The notes beneath the pieces were generated by a model. That model searched no databases. It worked only from the letters and a program-made list of their open reading frames with translations, and was not told the origin of the DNA. Of a stretch of 64,000 nucleotides of DNA, positions 16,552 through 26,811 are shown piece after piece (position 1 is the first letter of the stretch; every line of letters begins with the position of its first letter). The DNA is from Cecembia rubra. Lineage in GTDB: Bacteria; Bacteroidota; Bacteroidia; Cytophagales; Cyclobacteriaceae. Made by a program: the position numbers and the translations under genes. Location of the stretch: contig NZ_PYGF01000012.1 of assembly GCF_003014575.1 (NCBI RefSeq), positions 1 through 64,000 of the forward strand. Reading direction: 5' to 3'.

Positions 16552-19209
16552 CTATTGATATACTTCATGGTTTGGATTGCCACCTGAAATCAAATAAGCC
16601 ATCAAGTCTTTTAATTCCTCTTCATTCAGCCGGTTGATCAATCCGGGCATCATTACTGAAATTTCTGAAAGTTTTTTCCTTGTAACCTCTTTCTTGGGGA
16701 TTTCCCTGATGTTTTGAGAGTCAAAGGGGTTTTGGGAAATGTAGTATTTTTCTTTGTCCTCGGAGGTCAACTTGCCCAAAACTGAACTCCCGTCAGACAG
16801 GTAGAAAATAGTGGCAGCATATTGGTCACTGATGACCGCATTGGGATTGATGGTGGATTCCAAAATATCTTTAGGAGAAAAGCGTGTGCCCAATTGGGTA
16901 AGGTCTGGTCCTACCACACCACCCTCACCTTGCATGGTATGACAGGATTGACAAAGGGTGGCTGCATACATGGCTTTGCCTCTGACCAGGTCTCGGCCTT
17001 TCAGATCATCCATTAGGGCCAAAGCTTCATCCACTTTCCAGTTTCTGCCGGGCCCCTGTGGCTGAATTGCTGAAACCACAAGATCGTTACCACTGCCAGT
17101 CAGTAGGGCGGCTCCTGACATCTCATTGTAATGGTCAAAATCAGCAGGGCTGACTTTACTCAAAGCCATTTTTCTGGCCCTGTCTATAAAGCCTACATAA
17201 CTTCTGCCTCCTTTGTATTGGAAGGCATCATGGATCCAAGTGAAATAAGCCTCTCTCAATTCTGGAGTCCATCCCACTTTGGCAGCACCCAAAACAGTGG
17301 CATAATAAGATTGTTGGGCAGGGGGCACATTGGCCAGCATATCCGCAATGTCAAGGCCGTACTGTGGGTTTCTTAAAATCAGGTCTGAGGAAGAAGTAAA
17401 TGTTTTTTGGTAGTCAAGATCGTCCTTTGCTACCCTGAGTTGGGCCACTATTTTCTCCACCGCCTCAGGTGCTTCTATATGCACCAAAACTTTACTGAGC
17501 GACCTGTCAAGGTTATTGTTGCCAGATGGAAACTTAGGGGTCAGGATTGTAGCTAACTGAGACTTCATTGCATTGGAGGGCATGCCTTGTCTGAACAAGC
17601 TCAATTCAAGGGCTCTGAGCATATTCAGCTGATCAGAAGAGGATAATTGTTCGAAATCTAAGGCCATAAGTGCTTCCAAAATCCTGTTTTGAAGTTTTTT
17701 GTCTCCTTGACGGATAAGGGCAATCATGGATTGGATCAAGGTGCTTGGATCTTTTTCACTCAAAGCCTTTTCCTGCCATTCACTGACGGGTTGGTGCTCT
17801 ATGGCAATGCGTGCTGCATATTGGATAAACCTATCCCCATCTTTTAAATAGGGCCAAGCTGTCTCAATTGCTTCTGCTTTTGGTCCACCGCTGTGATAGG
17901 CTTCCAACATCCTTCTGGTTTGATGTGCTTCAGGTAAAGCAGGGGGAGATGTCTTGATTGAGCCCGAATCATCTACTTTTCCTGTATAATACACCCGGTA
18001 GACATCTGATTCCAATCTCCTGCCACCTGTCATAAAATACATGGCACCATCAGGGCCTATGGCTCCGTCTGTAAGCGGAAGGGGAGAACCAGAAATAAAT
18101 TCCTCTGCAGTGGCGGAATAAGTAGCTCCTGAGGGTTCCAGGAAAACGGCATAAATGATACCAAAACTCCAGTCAAAAGCAAAAAGGGCTTTCCTGTACT
18201 TTTCCGGGAAATTTGATCCTGTACCAAACATCACATTGGTAGGCGAACCCTGCCCAATGTTTAAAGTGGCAGGCAAATTATCAGGGTATTCGGGAGACCA
18301 CTTTTGATTTCCTGTTCTCCATCCAAATTCACTGCCACTGGTGACATGGCAAATACGGGTGGGTCTGTACCAAGGCATTCCAAAATCCCATTCCATATCC
18401 GAATCATAGGTAAATAGGTCACCTGCTTCATTGAAGGCGATGTCATAAGCATTTCTAAAGCCTGCACTGATCAATTCCCAGTTTTTTCCATCCGGATCAA
18501 TTTTGGCAATCCAACCTCCAGGCGCCATCCGGTTGTTGGCATGTCCCCTTGGGTCCTTGATCACAGGAAAAAGATTGTCCTCATCCCAAACTTTGGGAAG
18601 CCGGTAAGCATCCATTTCAGGAACATCCACATGATTGCCGGCAACCAGATAGATAGATTGTCCATCAGGAAATACAACCATACTGTGCGGGCCATGTTCA
18701 CCTGGTTCACCCTCCAAAGATTTTATCAAAGTGATTTTGTCATATTGGTCATCACCATTGCTGTCCTGAAGGCGATAAAGTCCAGTTCCTTTATCAAAAG
18801 CATCATTGGCATTGTGGTTTACCATTACATAAAGACTGTTGAAGGCGTACAAAACTCCTTGAGCGTAACCCATCCCCAACTTGTTTTCATCCGTTCCTAC
18901 TTTGAGTTTTTCGACTTTTGGACTCAGGTCTTCTGCACCGATGGCCGGGATTTCAAGCCGGTATAGTGCGCCATACTGATCAGTTGCAATCATCCGCCCT
19001 TTATGATCAAAAGTTACCCCTACCCAGGAACCCTGTTCGTTTTCTCCCGGACTGTAAATGTGTTCAGCCTTAAATCCCGAAGGAAGTTTAAGTTTAGCCA
19101 ACTTTGGGTCAAGGGGAGCAGCATCTTCTTCCTTTTTTCCGCAGGAAAAAAGAACTCCTAAAGTGAGCAGTAGCGTGATGGATTTTAAAATTGAACTTTT
19201 TGTTAACAT
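16552..19209 (-). CDS. PVC-type propeller-cytochrome lipoprotein (membrane-bound dehydrogenase-like)
   Basis: An 885-residue lipoprotein (signal ends LFSCGKK). Residues ~40-400 look like a sugar-dehydrogenase-type beta-propeller: WVGVTFDHKGRMIATDQYG, GEPGEHGPHSMVVFPDGQSIYLVAGNH, and YDIAFNEAGDLFTYDSDMEWDFGMPWYRPTR. A helical HEAT-like middle follows (~430-690). The C-terminus is a c-type cytochrome with TLCQSCHTMQGEGGVVGPDLT and an axial Met region ISVMMPGLINRL. Such proteins, common in Planctomycetes and Verrucomicrobia, are presumed to oxidise carbohydrates in the envelope and pass electrons to the cytochrome; the substrate is not known. It is downstream of the DUF1501 gene by 37 bp and likely part of one transcription unit. 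Confidence 0.87.
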   Translation of the reverse strand: MLTKSSILKSITLLLTLGVLFSCGKKEEDAAPLDPKLAKLKLPSGFKAEHIYSPGENEQGSWVGVTFDHKGRMIATDQYGALYRLEIPAIGAEDLSPKVEKLKVGTDENKLGMGYAQGVLYAFNSLYVMVNHNANDAFDKGTGLYRLQDSNGDDQYDKITLIKSLEGEPGEHGPHSMVVFPDGQSIYLVAGNHVDVPEMDAYRLPKVWDEDNLFPVIKDPRGHANNRMAPGGWIAKIDPDGKNWELISAGFRNAYDIAFNEAGDLFTYDSDMEWDFGMPWYRPTRICHVTSGSEFGWRTGNQKWSPEYPDNLPATLNIGQGSPTNVMFGTGSNFPEKYRKALFAFDWSFGIIYAVFLEPSGATYSATAEEFISGSPLPLTDGAIGPDGAMYFMTGGRRLESDVYRVYYTGKVDDSGSIKTSPPALPEAHQTRRMLEAYHSGGPKAEAIETAWPYLKDGDRFIQYAARIAIEHQPVSEWQEKALSEKDPSTLIQSMIALIRQGDKKLQNRILEALMALDFEQLSSSDQLNMLRALELSLFRQGMPSNAMKSQLATILTPKFPSGNNNLDRSLSKVLVHIEAPEAVEKIVAQLRVAKDDLDYQKTFTSSSDLILRNPQYGLDIADMLANVPPAQQSYYATVLGAAKVGWTPELREAYFTWIHDAFQYKGGRSYVGFIDRARKMALSKVSPADFDHYNEMSGAALLTGSGNDLVVSAIQPQGPGRNWKVDEALALMDDLKGRDLVRGKAMYAATLCQSCHTMQGEGGVVGPDLTQLGTRFSPKDILESTINPNAVISDQYAATIFYLSDGSSVLGKLTSEDKEKYYISQNPFDSQNIREIPKKEVTRKKLSEISVMMPGLINRLNEEELKDLMAYLISGGNPNHEVYQ

Positions 19210-19246
19210 AGGGATTGGTCTTTGGGGTATTATTAAGTTTTTATTT

Positions 19247-20677
19247 TTAAGTTTTCAAAAGCTCATATTCCACCTTTCCATGTCCGTCTGGGGTGGTGTA
19301 AAATGGTCTTTTTTCAATCATATAATGGGTGTCCGGTGGAATGCCCAGGGCATGGTAAATGGTCTGGTGGATGCGCTCTATTTTGATCGGTTTTTCTATT
19401 GTTTTGCAAGGTCTTTCATCTGCTGTTTTGCCGTATACATGTCCTCTTTTTATACCCCCACCGAACATCAGGATAGAACAGCCATCGGTAAAATGCCTGT
19501 GCATACCGTAATTCTTCATGTCTTCGATGATTTCGGGCACATCCACTTGGTCCTGAACCTTTAGATCAGGCCTACCTTCGGTCAGCATATCCCGGCTGAA
19601 TTCACTGGCCACAATCACCAAAGTCCTTTCCAATCTCCCACTTTCATCCAGGTCCTTGATCAATTGCGCAATAGGTGCATCTATTAATTTTTTCATGTCT
19701 TTCAACCGGGTATGGCCGTTGTCATGGGTGTCCCAACCAATAAAGGGCTCATATTCTGTGGTTACGCTGATGAATCTCGCACCTTGGTTGACCAGCCTTT
19801 TGGCCAATAGGCAGCCTAAGCCAAATTTGCCAGTGTTATAAATGTCATAGCTTTCTTCCGGCTCTTGGCTAAGATCAAAGGCTTTAGCTTCCGGAGAATT
19901 CAGAAGGATGTAGGCCTGCTCCATGGATCTTTTCAGGGATTCTTTTTGGTAATCACTCCCAAATTCTCCCATAGGGCTTTCCTTGATCAGATTTTCATAC
20001 AATTGGTTCCTTGCCTCAAACCGATGAAGGGACATGCCTACGGGAGGCCGCACACTTTCAAGGCCTGAGATAGGGTCGGGAATCAGAAACGGACCAAATT
20101 CAGATCCCAGAAACCCTGCACTGTGAAATGCCTTGAGTTCTTCTCCTTCTCCAACTGTAAATCTTTGACCTATATTGATAAAAGGTGGGATTACTGGGTT
20201 CAAGGGCCCCAATTCTTTGGCAATCCAGGAACCTATATGGGGCACCACCACAGATTGAGGTGGTTCATAGCAGGTATGCCAATGGTATTGGTGTCGGGTA
20301 TGGAGGATATGTCCTAAATCTGCGGCCACATAAGACCTTATCAAAGTACCTCGGTCTATGATTTTTCCGATGGATTCCAATCCCTCAGAAAAATGGATGC
20401 CATCCAATACGGTAGGAACAGCCGGGAAAGTACTGAGCACCTCGCTGGAATGCATCCCTTTACGGAAGGCAGTATGTTTTTTAGGGTCGAATGTTTCTGT
20501 ATGCGCCATTCCACCAGCCATAAATAGCAGAATGACACTATCAGCAGTGGAAGGAATGGAGATATTGGATTGACAGGATGAAAGCAAACCTGAAAGAGGA
20601 GACCCCATGGCCATTGTAGCCATGGCCGCGGCGCTTGTTTTCTTTAAAAAATCTCTCCTCTTCAAATGCGAATTCAT
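19247..20677 (-). CDS. DUF1501 protein with twin-arginine signal
   Basis: A 476-residue DUF1501 protein with a Tat-type signal (HLKRRDFLKKTSAAAMATM). DUF1501 has an alkaline-phosphatase/sulfatase-like fold; visible conserved parts are ILLFMAGGMAHTETFDPK near the start, GARFISVTTEYEPFIGWDTHDNGH, and LVIVASEFSRD near residue 360, followed by HRHFTDGCSILMFGGGIKRG. The formylglycine cysteine of true sulfatases is absent. In PVC bacteria this family is nearly always adjacent to a DUF1549/DUF1553 cytochrome gene, as here (26 bp downstream of it), and the two are presumed to function together; their activity is undetermined. Confidence 0.9.
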   Translation of the reverse strand: MNSHLKRRDFLKKTSAAAMATMAMGSPLSGLLSSCQSNISIPSTADSVILLFMAGGMAHTETFDPKKHTAFRKGMHSSEVLSTFPAVPTVLDGIHFSEGLESIGKIIDRGTLIRSYVAADLGHILHTRHQYHWHTCYEPPQSVVVPHIGSWIAKELGPLNPVIPPFINIGQRFTVGEGEELKAFHSAGFLGSEFGPFLIPDPISGLESVRPPVGMSLHRFEARNQLYENLIKESPMGEFGSDYQKESLKRSMEQAYILLNSPEAKAFDLSQEPEESYDIYNTGKFGLGCLLAKRLVNQGARFISVTTEYEPFIGWDTHDNGHTRLKDMKKLIDAPIAQLIKDLDESGRLERTLVIVASEFSRDMLTEGRPDLKVQDQVDVPEIIEDMKNYGMHRHFTDGCSILMFGGGIKRGHVYGKTADERPCKTIEKPIKIERIHQTIYHALGIPPDTHYMIEKRPFYTTPDGHGKVEYELLKT

Positions 20678-20703
20678 GTGGTTTAATAGTTTTGATTTTT
20701 CAT

Positions 20704-23088
20704 CTAGTAAATTATCTGAAATTCAGGAAGTAACAATACCGCCCAAAAAAAATCCTGAATTTGTTCTGCTCCAGGCTGATCCCCCAAGGCATCTTTTGCG
20801 ATTTTCAGTTCTTTTTGACTGGGTTTTCTAAGTAGTACTTTCCGATAAAATTCCTCTGTTATCAATTCTCCATTTCCGTATGTATCCTTCCATAAGACAG
20901 CTCCTTTTTCAAGTACTTCATATAGCCTTTCCCCGTTGGTCAATTCCAAAGCTTGAAGGAGACTGGCCTGAGAGTCCCTTGAAGTGGTCACTATTTCCCT
21001 ATTGGGTCTGCCCATTGCTGTAAGAAAACTGTTATTGGCCACCAAGGAAGCTCTTACAAAAGCTGGAGGAGACTGTTCATTTTTAGCTAATTGGAATGGG
21101 TTGAATTTTAACTCTTGCTCTTCAAAAAGGGGATAAATGATCTGGCTTACAGCATCAGCAAACTGTTCTGCTGTCATTCTTCTTCTGGTCATGCCAGTAA
21201 AGATGTAATCTTCTGCCACTAATAAATCAGGACTTTTTACGCCCAAGGAAGCAGATTGATAAATTTTAGAGGTAGCGATCAGGTGGATCAAAGCTTTTAG
21301 ATCATATCCTGTATCCTCAAATTCTGAAGCCAACCAATCCAATAAATCCTGGCTCCAAGGGGCATTGTCCATTTCATCTACCGGTTCTACCAATCCCCTT
21401 CCTATGAGTTGCTTCCATACCCTGTTGACAATGGTTCTGTACATTCTTCCATTGGCCGGCTGTACCAGTTTTTCTGAAAGTTGGCGGAGTTTTTCAGTTC
21501 TCGAAGCCAAACTGTCTATTTCTCCCAGTTCTTCCCATAGGATTTTTGTGGAAGCCATCTTTCCTGTGGGCTGTTCACAGCGGCTGACTTCTAAGGTGGT
21601 GTCTGCAAAAATATTGGCAAAGGCATAGGCCTGATCCAATTTCCAGTCTGAAATAAAGCTGTCATGGCAGGAGGCGCATTTGAGGTTCAGCCCCAAAATC
21701 ACCTGTCCGACATTTTGGGCCGCCTGCATTTCGGTTCTTTGACTGGCATTGACAGTTCCCCTCCACCGGATGCCTTCTATAAATCCCTTGGATTTTTCAT
21801 CTGGATGGAGCAGTTCTTTGACAAAAACATCGTAGGGGTTGTTGTTCAAAAGAGATTGGAACAACCAATCCGTGATGTTGTACCTTCCATTGGTGATGTA
21901 ACCGGTTCCAGTGTAGTCATTTCTCAGGTGGTCATTCCAAAAGGTCAGCCAATGCATGGCATAATCCTCATTTCTGCTGAGCAATTGGGTTACCAAATTG
22001 GCTCTTTTGTCGGGATTTGGATCTTTTGTAAAGGCATCCAAGGCTTCAGGACTTGGCAGGAGTCCAATGAGGTCAAGATAAATTCTTTTCAAAAAAGTCT
22101 TATCGTCGATGGTTTGAGGCCATTTTAATCTTTTTTCCTGAAAATACTCATTGACAAACAGGTCTACTGGGTTTGTCAACCCACTTGCGCCTTTTGGCAG
22201 AGCGGGTTTCCGAGGAGCCAAGTCGGCAACCCTGTAAATGCTTGGCTGGGCAGCATTTTCCGGCCAAGGGGCTCCTTTTTCTACCCATAATGTCAGCAAG
22301 GCAATTTCCTGTTTGCTTAAGGGGTTAGCTTTAGAAGGCATTACCTCTTTGTGGTTTTTGGGGAGAGTTATTCTCCTGATCAGCTCGCTTTGATTTGGGG
22401 CTCCGGCCACTATGACTGCTCCTGATTCTCCACCTTTAAATACAAGTTCTTTGGAATCTAACCTTAAATCTCCCTCGATCTTAGCCCCACTATGGCACTT
22501 ATAGCAATTATGGGCGAGAATGGTCCTTACTTCACCAATTAATTTAAGTTCTGCCTCTGAGGAAAGTGTACCTGTTTCTGATTGGTAATGGGCTAAATCA
22601 AAATTACCGGGTTGGTAAGGAGACATACCATGATTCCAAGGCAAGGTGCTGCTCAGGTAATCTTCTCCATGGGTCAAAGAAGCACCCATATGACCTGTGA
22701 GTATGACGCCAAAAGTAGTTAGGAACAGCACTCCCCTGTAAAGCTTAATGTTTTGCAGCTTTTGTTTTAATTCGATTTGCCTCCAAAACCATAACAAAAC
22801 CAGGCTTATTCCGGCTGTAATAAATCCGAAAAGCTGGTGTTGATCCAATAAATCACCTGAAATATCTTCATTTTCGGCCAACTGCCATCCAAAAAATGCG
22901 GCAATCAATGCTGAAAAGACGCCACCAAGAAGGATGGCATTGATGCCAGGCCTCAATTTAGATTGGTATTTTCCAATGGTGAAGATTTCCAGAAAAGCAG
23001 CAAAAATAAGTAGGGCAATTGGAAAATGGACTACCAATGGATGTAGCCTTCCCAGGAATTGCCAAAACCAGAAAATTTCTGCCATCAT
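20704..23088 (-). CDS. DUF1549/DUF1553 (PSD1) cytochrome c protein with N-terminal membrane domain
   Basis: A 794-residue membrane protein. Residues ~1-140 hold about four membrane helices (LHPLVVHFPIALLIFAAFLEIF, a DUF2231-like start). A planctomycete-type cytochrome domain follows with ILAHNCYKCHSGAKIEGDLRL (heme CxxCH). DUF1549 lies about 310-500 and includes a second CxxCH, LKCASCHDSFISDW. DUF1553 fills the rest (TIVNRVWKQLIGRGLVEPVDEMDN; TRRRMTAEQFADAVSQI). It starts the minus-strand series with DUF1501 and the propeller-cytochrome gene, and is divergent from the 1055-residue protein. I infer an electron-transfer role in envelope carbohydrate oxidation; no substrate is known. Confidence 0.9.
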   Translation of the reverse strand: MMAEIFWFWQFLGRLHPLVVHFPIALLIFAAFLEIFTIGKYQSKLRPGINAILLGGVFSALIAAFFGWQLAENEDISGDLLDQHQLFGFITAGISLVLLWFWRQIELKQKLQNIKLYRGVLFLTTFGVILTGHMGASLTHGEDYLSSTLPWNHGMSPYQPGNFDLAHYQSETGTLSSEAELKLIGEVRTILAHNCYKCHSGAKIEGDLRLDSKELVFKGGESGAVIVAGAPNQSELIRRITLPKNHKEVMPSKANPLSKQEIALLTLWVEKGAPWPENAAQPSIYRVADLAPRKPALPKGASGLTNPVDLFVNEYFQEKRLKWPQTIDDKTFLKRIYLDLIGLLPSPEALDAFTKDPNPDKRANLVTQLLSRNEDYAMHWLTFWNDHLRNDYTGTGYITNGRYNITDWLFQSLLNNNPYDVFVKELLHPDEKSKGFIEGIRWRGTVNASQRTEMQAAQNVGQVILGLNLKCASCHDSFISDWKLDQAYAFANIFADTTLEVSRCEQPTGKMASTKILWEELGEIDSLASRTEKLRQLSEKLVQPANGRMYRTIVNRVWKQLIGRGLVEPVDEMDNAPWSQDLLDWLASEFEDTGYDLKALIHLIATSKIYQSASLGVKSPDLLVAEDYIFTGMTRRRMTAEQFADAVSQIIYPLFEEQELKFNPFQLAKNEQSPPAFVRASLVANNSFLTAMGRPNREIVTTSRDSQASLLQALELTNGERLYEVLEKGAVLWKDTYGNGELITEEFYRKVLLRKPSQKELKIAKDALGDQPGAEQIQDFFWAVLLLPEFQIIY

Positions 23089-23482
23089 AGGTTATTGTGG
23101 GCTATTTATTTAAAAACAGGAAGAGAAGAGTCAATATATAATTTTCTAAATTTTTATACAAACAACTGTCCTGTACCTACCTGTATGATGGGAAACTAGA
23201 TGTTATTTTGTTTTTTGTACAATTCCCAAAATGTTAAAATCTTAGTGTGACGGTTCTGTTAATCTGTCATAGTTATGAAGCTAGAAGCCTTTTGAAACTT
23301 CTTTTAACCCTTTTTCATAATTTTTTTAAGATTTCATGGTAAATACTTAAATTCCAAAATGGTATATTGTCGCTTAAAAATAAAGTAGAATACAAGATGT
23401 CTTTGGAACGTTTGGGCGAAATTATATCCTGTCAACTTTAAGCTTAGCTCAATTACCTATTAAAAATTCTTGATCATAGAGA
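23089..23482. other. Divergent promoter region (394 bp)
   Basis: This gap must hold the promoters of two diverging gene sets. No exact TAnnTTTG box was found. It carries CCAAAATGTTAAAATCT at 23226-23242, identical over 17 bp to 16527-16543, with similarity extending ~10 bp upstream (TGTAC/TGTAT). The function of this shared motif is unknown. Confidence 0.4.
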
Positions 23483-26400
23483 ATGAGAAACCCTTTGATA
23501 ACCCCTGCCAGAAAATTGCTGAAGACCCTTGCAATTATTGTTTTCATAATTCCTGTTTTCCAATGCTCCCAAAAAGATGGGCTAAAGTTTAAAAAAGGCG
23601 ATCATATCATCCTTATTGGGAATAATCTTGGTTCCAGAATGATGGATTATGGCCTTTTTGAAACGGAAATGCATGTCCGATACCCAGATAGCCTGCTGTA
23701 TATCAGGAATATGTGCGATGGAGGCAATACTCCCGGTTTCAGACCACATTCGGGCAGGATTTCTCCATGGGCTTTTCCAGGTGCTGAAGATTTTCAGACA
23801 GAGTTTGCTAATTTTTCAGACAGTCAGGGGCATTATGAGACTCCGGATGAGTGGTTGTATAGGCACAAGGCTGATGTCATTCTTGCATTTTTTGGATACA
23901 ATGAGTCTTTCCAGGGTGAAGAAGGGCTGGAAAATTACAAAGCAGAATTGGATGCCTTTATCAAACATACCTTACGACAAAATTATAACGGAAATACCCC
24001 ACCCCAATTGGCCATTATTTCCCCCATTGCATTTGAAGATTTATCTTCCATGAAAGATCTGCCCAATGGAGTAAAAGAAAACAAAAACCTTGAAATGTAC
24101 ACCAATGCCATGAAGGAAGTTGCCGGGAACAACAAGGTTTTCTTTGTAGATGCTTTCAATCCGTCCAAAAAATGGTATGCTTCTTCCAATCAGCCTTTAA
24201 CCATCGACGGTTCCCAGTTGAATGAGGAAGGCTACAGGAAATTGGCAGGTTTACTGGCTGACGAGGTGTTTGGAAAAGCTAAGAAAAATGCGGAGAAACA
24301 TAGGGCTTTGATCCATGAGATGGTTATGGAGAAAAACTGGATGTGGCACAATGACTATAAAATTCCAAATGGTGTCCATGTATATGGAAGGAGGTATAAG
24401 CCTTTTGGTCCTGACAATTATCCTGCTGAGTTGGAGAAAATCAGGCAGATGACCGCCATCAGGGATGAGGCCATCTGGATGGCTGCGAGAGGAGAAAGGA
24501 TGGACCTTGCTGTTGCTGATAAAAAAACCATTGAATTGCCTCCCGTTGAAACTAATTACAATCCTCAGCACAATGGGAACATGAAATATCTTTATGGGCA
24601 GGATGCATTGGATCAATTGACTGTACCGGAAGGATATAAAATAGAACTTTTCGCTTCTGAGGTGGAGTTTCCGGATTTGGCCAATCCGGTGCAGATGAGT
24701 TTTGATAATAAGGGTAGGCTGTGGATAGCAACCTGTCCCAGTTACCCTCATTACAAACCAGGTGATAAAAAGCCAAATGATAAAATCATCATTTTGGAAG
24801 ATACTGATAAAGATGGAAAGGCTGATAAGCAGACCGTTTTTGCGGAAGGCCTCCATCTTCCTATGGGATTTGAAATAGCACCGGAGGGGGTTTATGTTTC
24901 GCAGGGCACCCATCTTAAAATTCTCATAGATACCGATGGGGATGACCGTGCGGATAAATTGGAAATTTTGCTCAGCGGTTTTGATGACCACGACACCCAC
25001 CATGTGATTTCTGCCTTTGCGGCAGATCCTTCCGGGGCGATTTATATGGGAGAGGGAGTATTTCTTCACTCCAATGTGGAGACTTCCTATGGGACTGTGC
25101 GGGCTACTAATGGAGGATTTTTCAGGTATAATCCTGCCAGACACCACTTAGAAAGGACTGCGCAATTGCCTATTCCCAATCCATGGGGCATCGCTTTTGA
25201 CGAATGGGGGCAGAATTTTTTTGCAGAAACATCCGGTCCAGATGTGATGTGGATGATGCCCGGCTCCGTTTTGCCAAGATATGGAGAAGCAACCCATAAA
25301 TCATACAATTTGATCGAAGATTCCCATAGGGTTAGGCCTACTTCTGGATTGGAATTTGTATCAAGCAGGCATTTCCCTGATGAGGTTCAAGGGGATCTAT
25401 TAATCAATAATACCATTGGTTTTTTGGGTATGAAACAACATGCCATAGAAGACGATGGAACCGGATATAAGACCCGACATAGGTTGGATCTGGTAAAAGG
25501 CAATGACAAAAATTTCCGTCCGGTTGATATGGAATTTGCTCCCGATGGGTCGCTTTATTTTATAGATTGGCACAATGTGCTGATAGGCCATATGCAGCAC
25601 AATGCCAGAGATCCTTTGAGGGACCATGTTCACGGAAGGGTCTACCGCATTACCTATCCTTCCAGGCCTTTGGTGGAACCTGCAAAAATAAATGGTGCCA
25701 GTATACCGGAACTTTTGGATAATCTGAAATTACCGGAATTCAGGACAAGGTACAGAACCAGAAGGGAGTTAAGGGGTAGGGATGCCGATCAGGTTTTGAA
25801 AGGCATAACAACCTGGACCTCAAACTTAGATAAAAATGATCCAAAGTACGAAGCTTACCTTTTGGAAGCGCTTTGGGTGAGTTGGGGTCTCAACAAGGTG
25901 GAGCAGCGTTTGCTTAAGCAACTGCTTCAGGCAAATGATTTTAGGGTCAGGGCTGCAGCGGTAAGGGTATTGAGATATTCGGGACATCAGGTAAAAGATC
26001 AGGCAGAGTTATTGATGCAGGCAGTGAAGGATCCACATGGACGGGTCAGACTGGAAGCGATAGTGGCGGCATCCTGGTTGTCCAAAGAAAAAGGATTGCC
26101 TATTTTAGCTGAGGCAGAAAAAATGCCTTTGGACAATTGGATGGTTCATGCTCATGAGGCCGCTGTTGCACATATCAACGGGGTCTCCGTAAGGGAGAAG
26201 AAAGAGGAGGATATCAAATCCAACCTTAAAGGTGGAGATTTGGAATTGTTCCTAATTGGGAAAGAAATTTATAATAGGGACGGATTTTGTTCTACCTGTC
26301 ATCAGCCCGACGGAAGAGGTCTTTCCGCCTCATTATTTCCACCTATTGTTGGTACACCGTGGGTTTTGGGGAGTGAGGAACGCTTGATCAAATTGGTGCT

Positions 26401-26650
26401 GAAAGGGCTGATGGGACCCATAGAAGTATTGGGAAGGGAATATCCAGGGCAGGTACCCATGACTCCTTATGAGGGCATGCTCAATGACAATGAGATTGCC
26501 GCAGTATTAACCTTTGTCCGGAATTCATTTGGAAACCAGGCTTCACCTATCCGTCCGGAAAAAGTGAAAGAAGTTAGGGCTTCAATTGTTGATAAAAAAG
26601 GTTTCTATTCTCCGGCAGAGTTATTGAAAATGCACCCAATGGAAAAATAA
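23483..26650 (+). CDS. SGNH-like / propeller / HEAT / cytochrome c multidomain lipoprotein (PVC type)
   Basis: A 1055-residue lipoprotein (lipobox PVFQCSQK). Domains in order: an SGNH-hydrolase-like domain (~35-270) in which the usual GDSL serine segment reads ILIGNNLGSR, so the catalytic serine appears missing, although LTIDGSQLNEEGYRKLA resembles its last block; a beta-propeller (~370-740, e.g. VQMSFDNKGRLWIATCPSYPHY and NPWGIAFDEWGQNFFAETSG); HEAT-like repeats (~760-900, DFRVRAAAVRVLRYSG); and a C-terminal cytochrome c with GFCSTCHQPDGRG. It resembles the protein at 16552-19209 in design but is longer and on the other strand. Presumed envelope oxidoreductase; the SGNH-like part may only bind carbohydrate. 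Confidence 0.87.
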   Translation: MRNPLITPARKLLKTLAIIVFIIPVFQCSQKDGLKFKKGDHIILIGNNLGSRMMDYGLFETEMHVRYPDSLLYIRNMCDGGNTPGFRPHSGRISPWAFPGAEDFQTEFANFSDSQGHYETPDEWLYRHKADVILAFFGYNESFQGEEGLENYKAELDAFIKHTLRQNYNGNTPPQLAIISPIAFEDLSSMKDLPNGVKENKNLEMYTNAMKEVAGNNKVFFVDAFNPSKKWYASSNQPLTIDGSQLNEEGYRKLAGLLADEVFGKAKKNAEKHRALIHEMVMEKNWMWHNDYKIPNGVHVYGRRYKPFGPDNYPAELEKIRQMTAIRDEAIWMAARGERMDLAVADKKTIELPPVETNYNPQHNGNMKYLYGQDALDQLTVPEGYKIELFASEVEFPDLANPVQMSFDNKGRLWIATCPSYPHYKPGDKKPNDKIIILEDTDKDGKADKQTVFAEGLHLPMGFEIAPEGVYVSQGTHLKILIDTDGDDRADKLEILLSGFDDHDTHHVISAFAADPSGAIYMGEGVFLHSNVETSYGTVRATNGGFFRYNPARHHLERTAQLPIPNPWGIAFDEWGQNFFAETSGPDVMWMMPGSVLPRYGEATHKSYNLIEDSHRVRPTSGLEFVSSRHFPDEVQGDLLINNTIGFLGMKQHAIEDDGTGYKTRHRLDLVKGNDKNFRPVDMEFAPDGSLYFIDWHNVLIGHMQHNARDPLRDHVHGRVYRITYPSRPLVEPAKINGASIPELLDNLKLPEFRTRYRTRRELRGRDADQVLKGITTWTSNLDKNDPKYEAYLLEALWVSWGLNKVEQRLLKQLLQANDFRVRAAAVRVLRYSGHQVKDQAELLMQAVKDPHGRVRLEAIVAASWLSKEKGLPILAEAEKMPLDNWMVHAHEAAVAHINGVSVREKKEEDIKSNLKGGDLELFLIGKEIYNRDGFCSTCHQPDGRGLSASLFPPIVGTPWVLGSEERLIKLVLKGLMGPIEVLGREYPGQVPMTPYEGMLNDNEIAAVLTFVRNSFGNQASPIRPEKVKEVRASIVDKKGFYSPAELLKMHPMEK

Positions 26651-26654
26651 GATA

Positions 26655-26705
26655 CCAAAAGCAAGACTTGAGTATTAAGAAGCAAGAATCAAGAAACAAG
26701 ACAAA
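26655..26705 (+). repeat. Purine-rich low-complexity tract after a stop codon
   Basis: Begins four bases after the stop of the 1055-residue protein gene: ACCAAAAGCAAGACTTGAGT then AAGAAGCAAGAATCAAGAAA. Same class as the tracts at 11961, 13201, 27735 and 59385, with purines on the coding strand. Confidence 0.6.
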
Positions 26706-26811
26706 TGGAGAAGTTAAAAGGCGGATTTTGGAAGAGTGACAGGTTGTCATTCTAGGTAAGGAAAGATCATCTCCTTGATCCATCCTTTTCCTTCTATGGA
26801 GTATTACCTAT

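Noticed and set aside
24251-25147. 298-codon minus-strand open frame inside the 1055-residue protein gene
   Set aside because: Antisense to a clear propeller domain; composition is that of a shadow frame rich in Ile, His and Arg.
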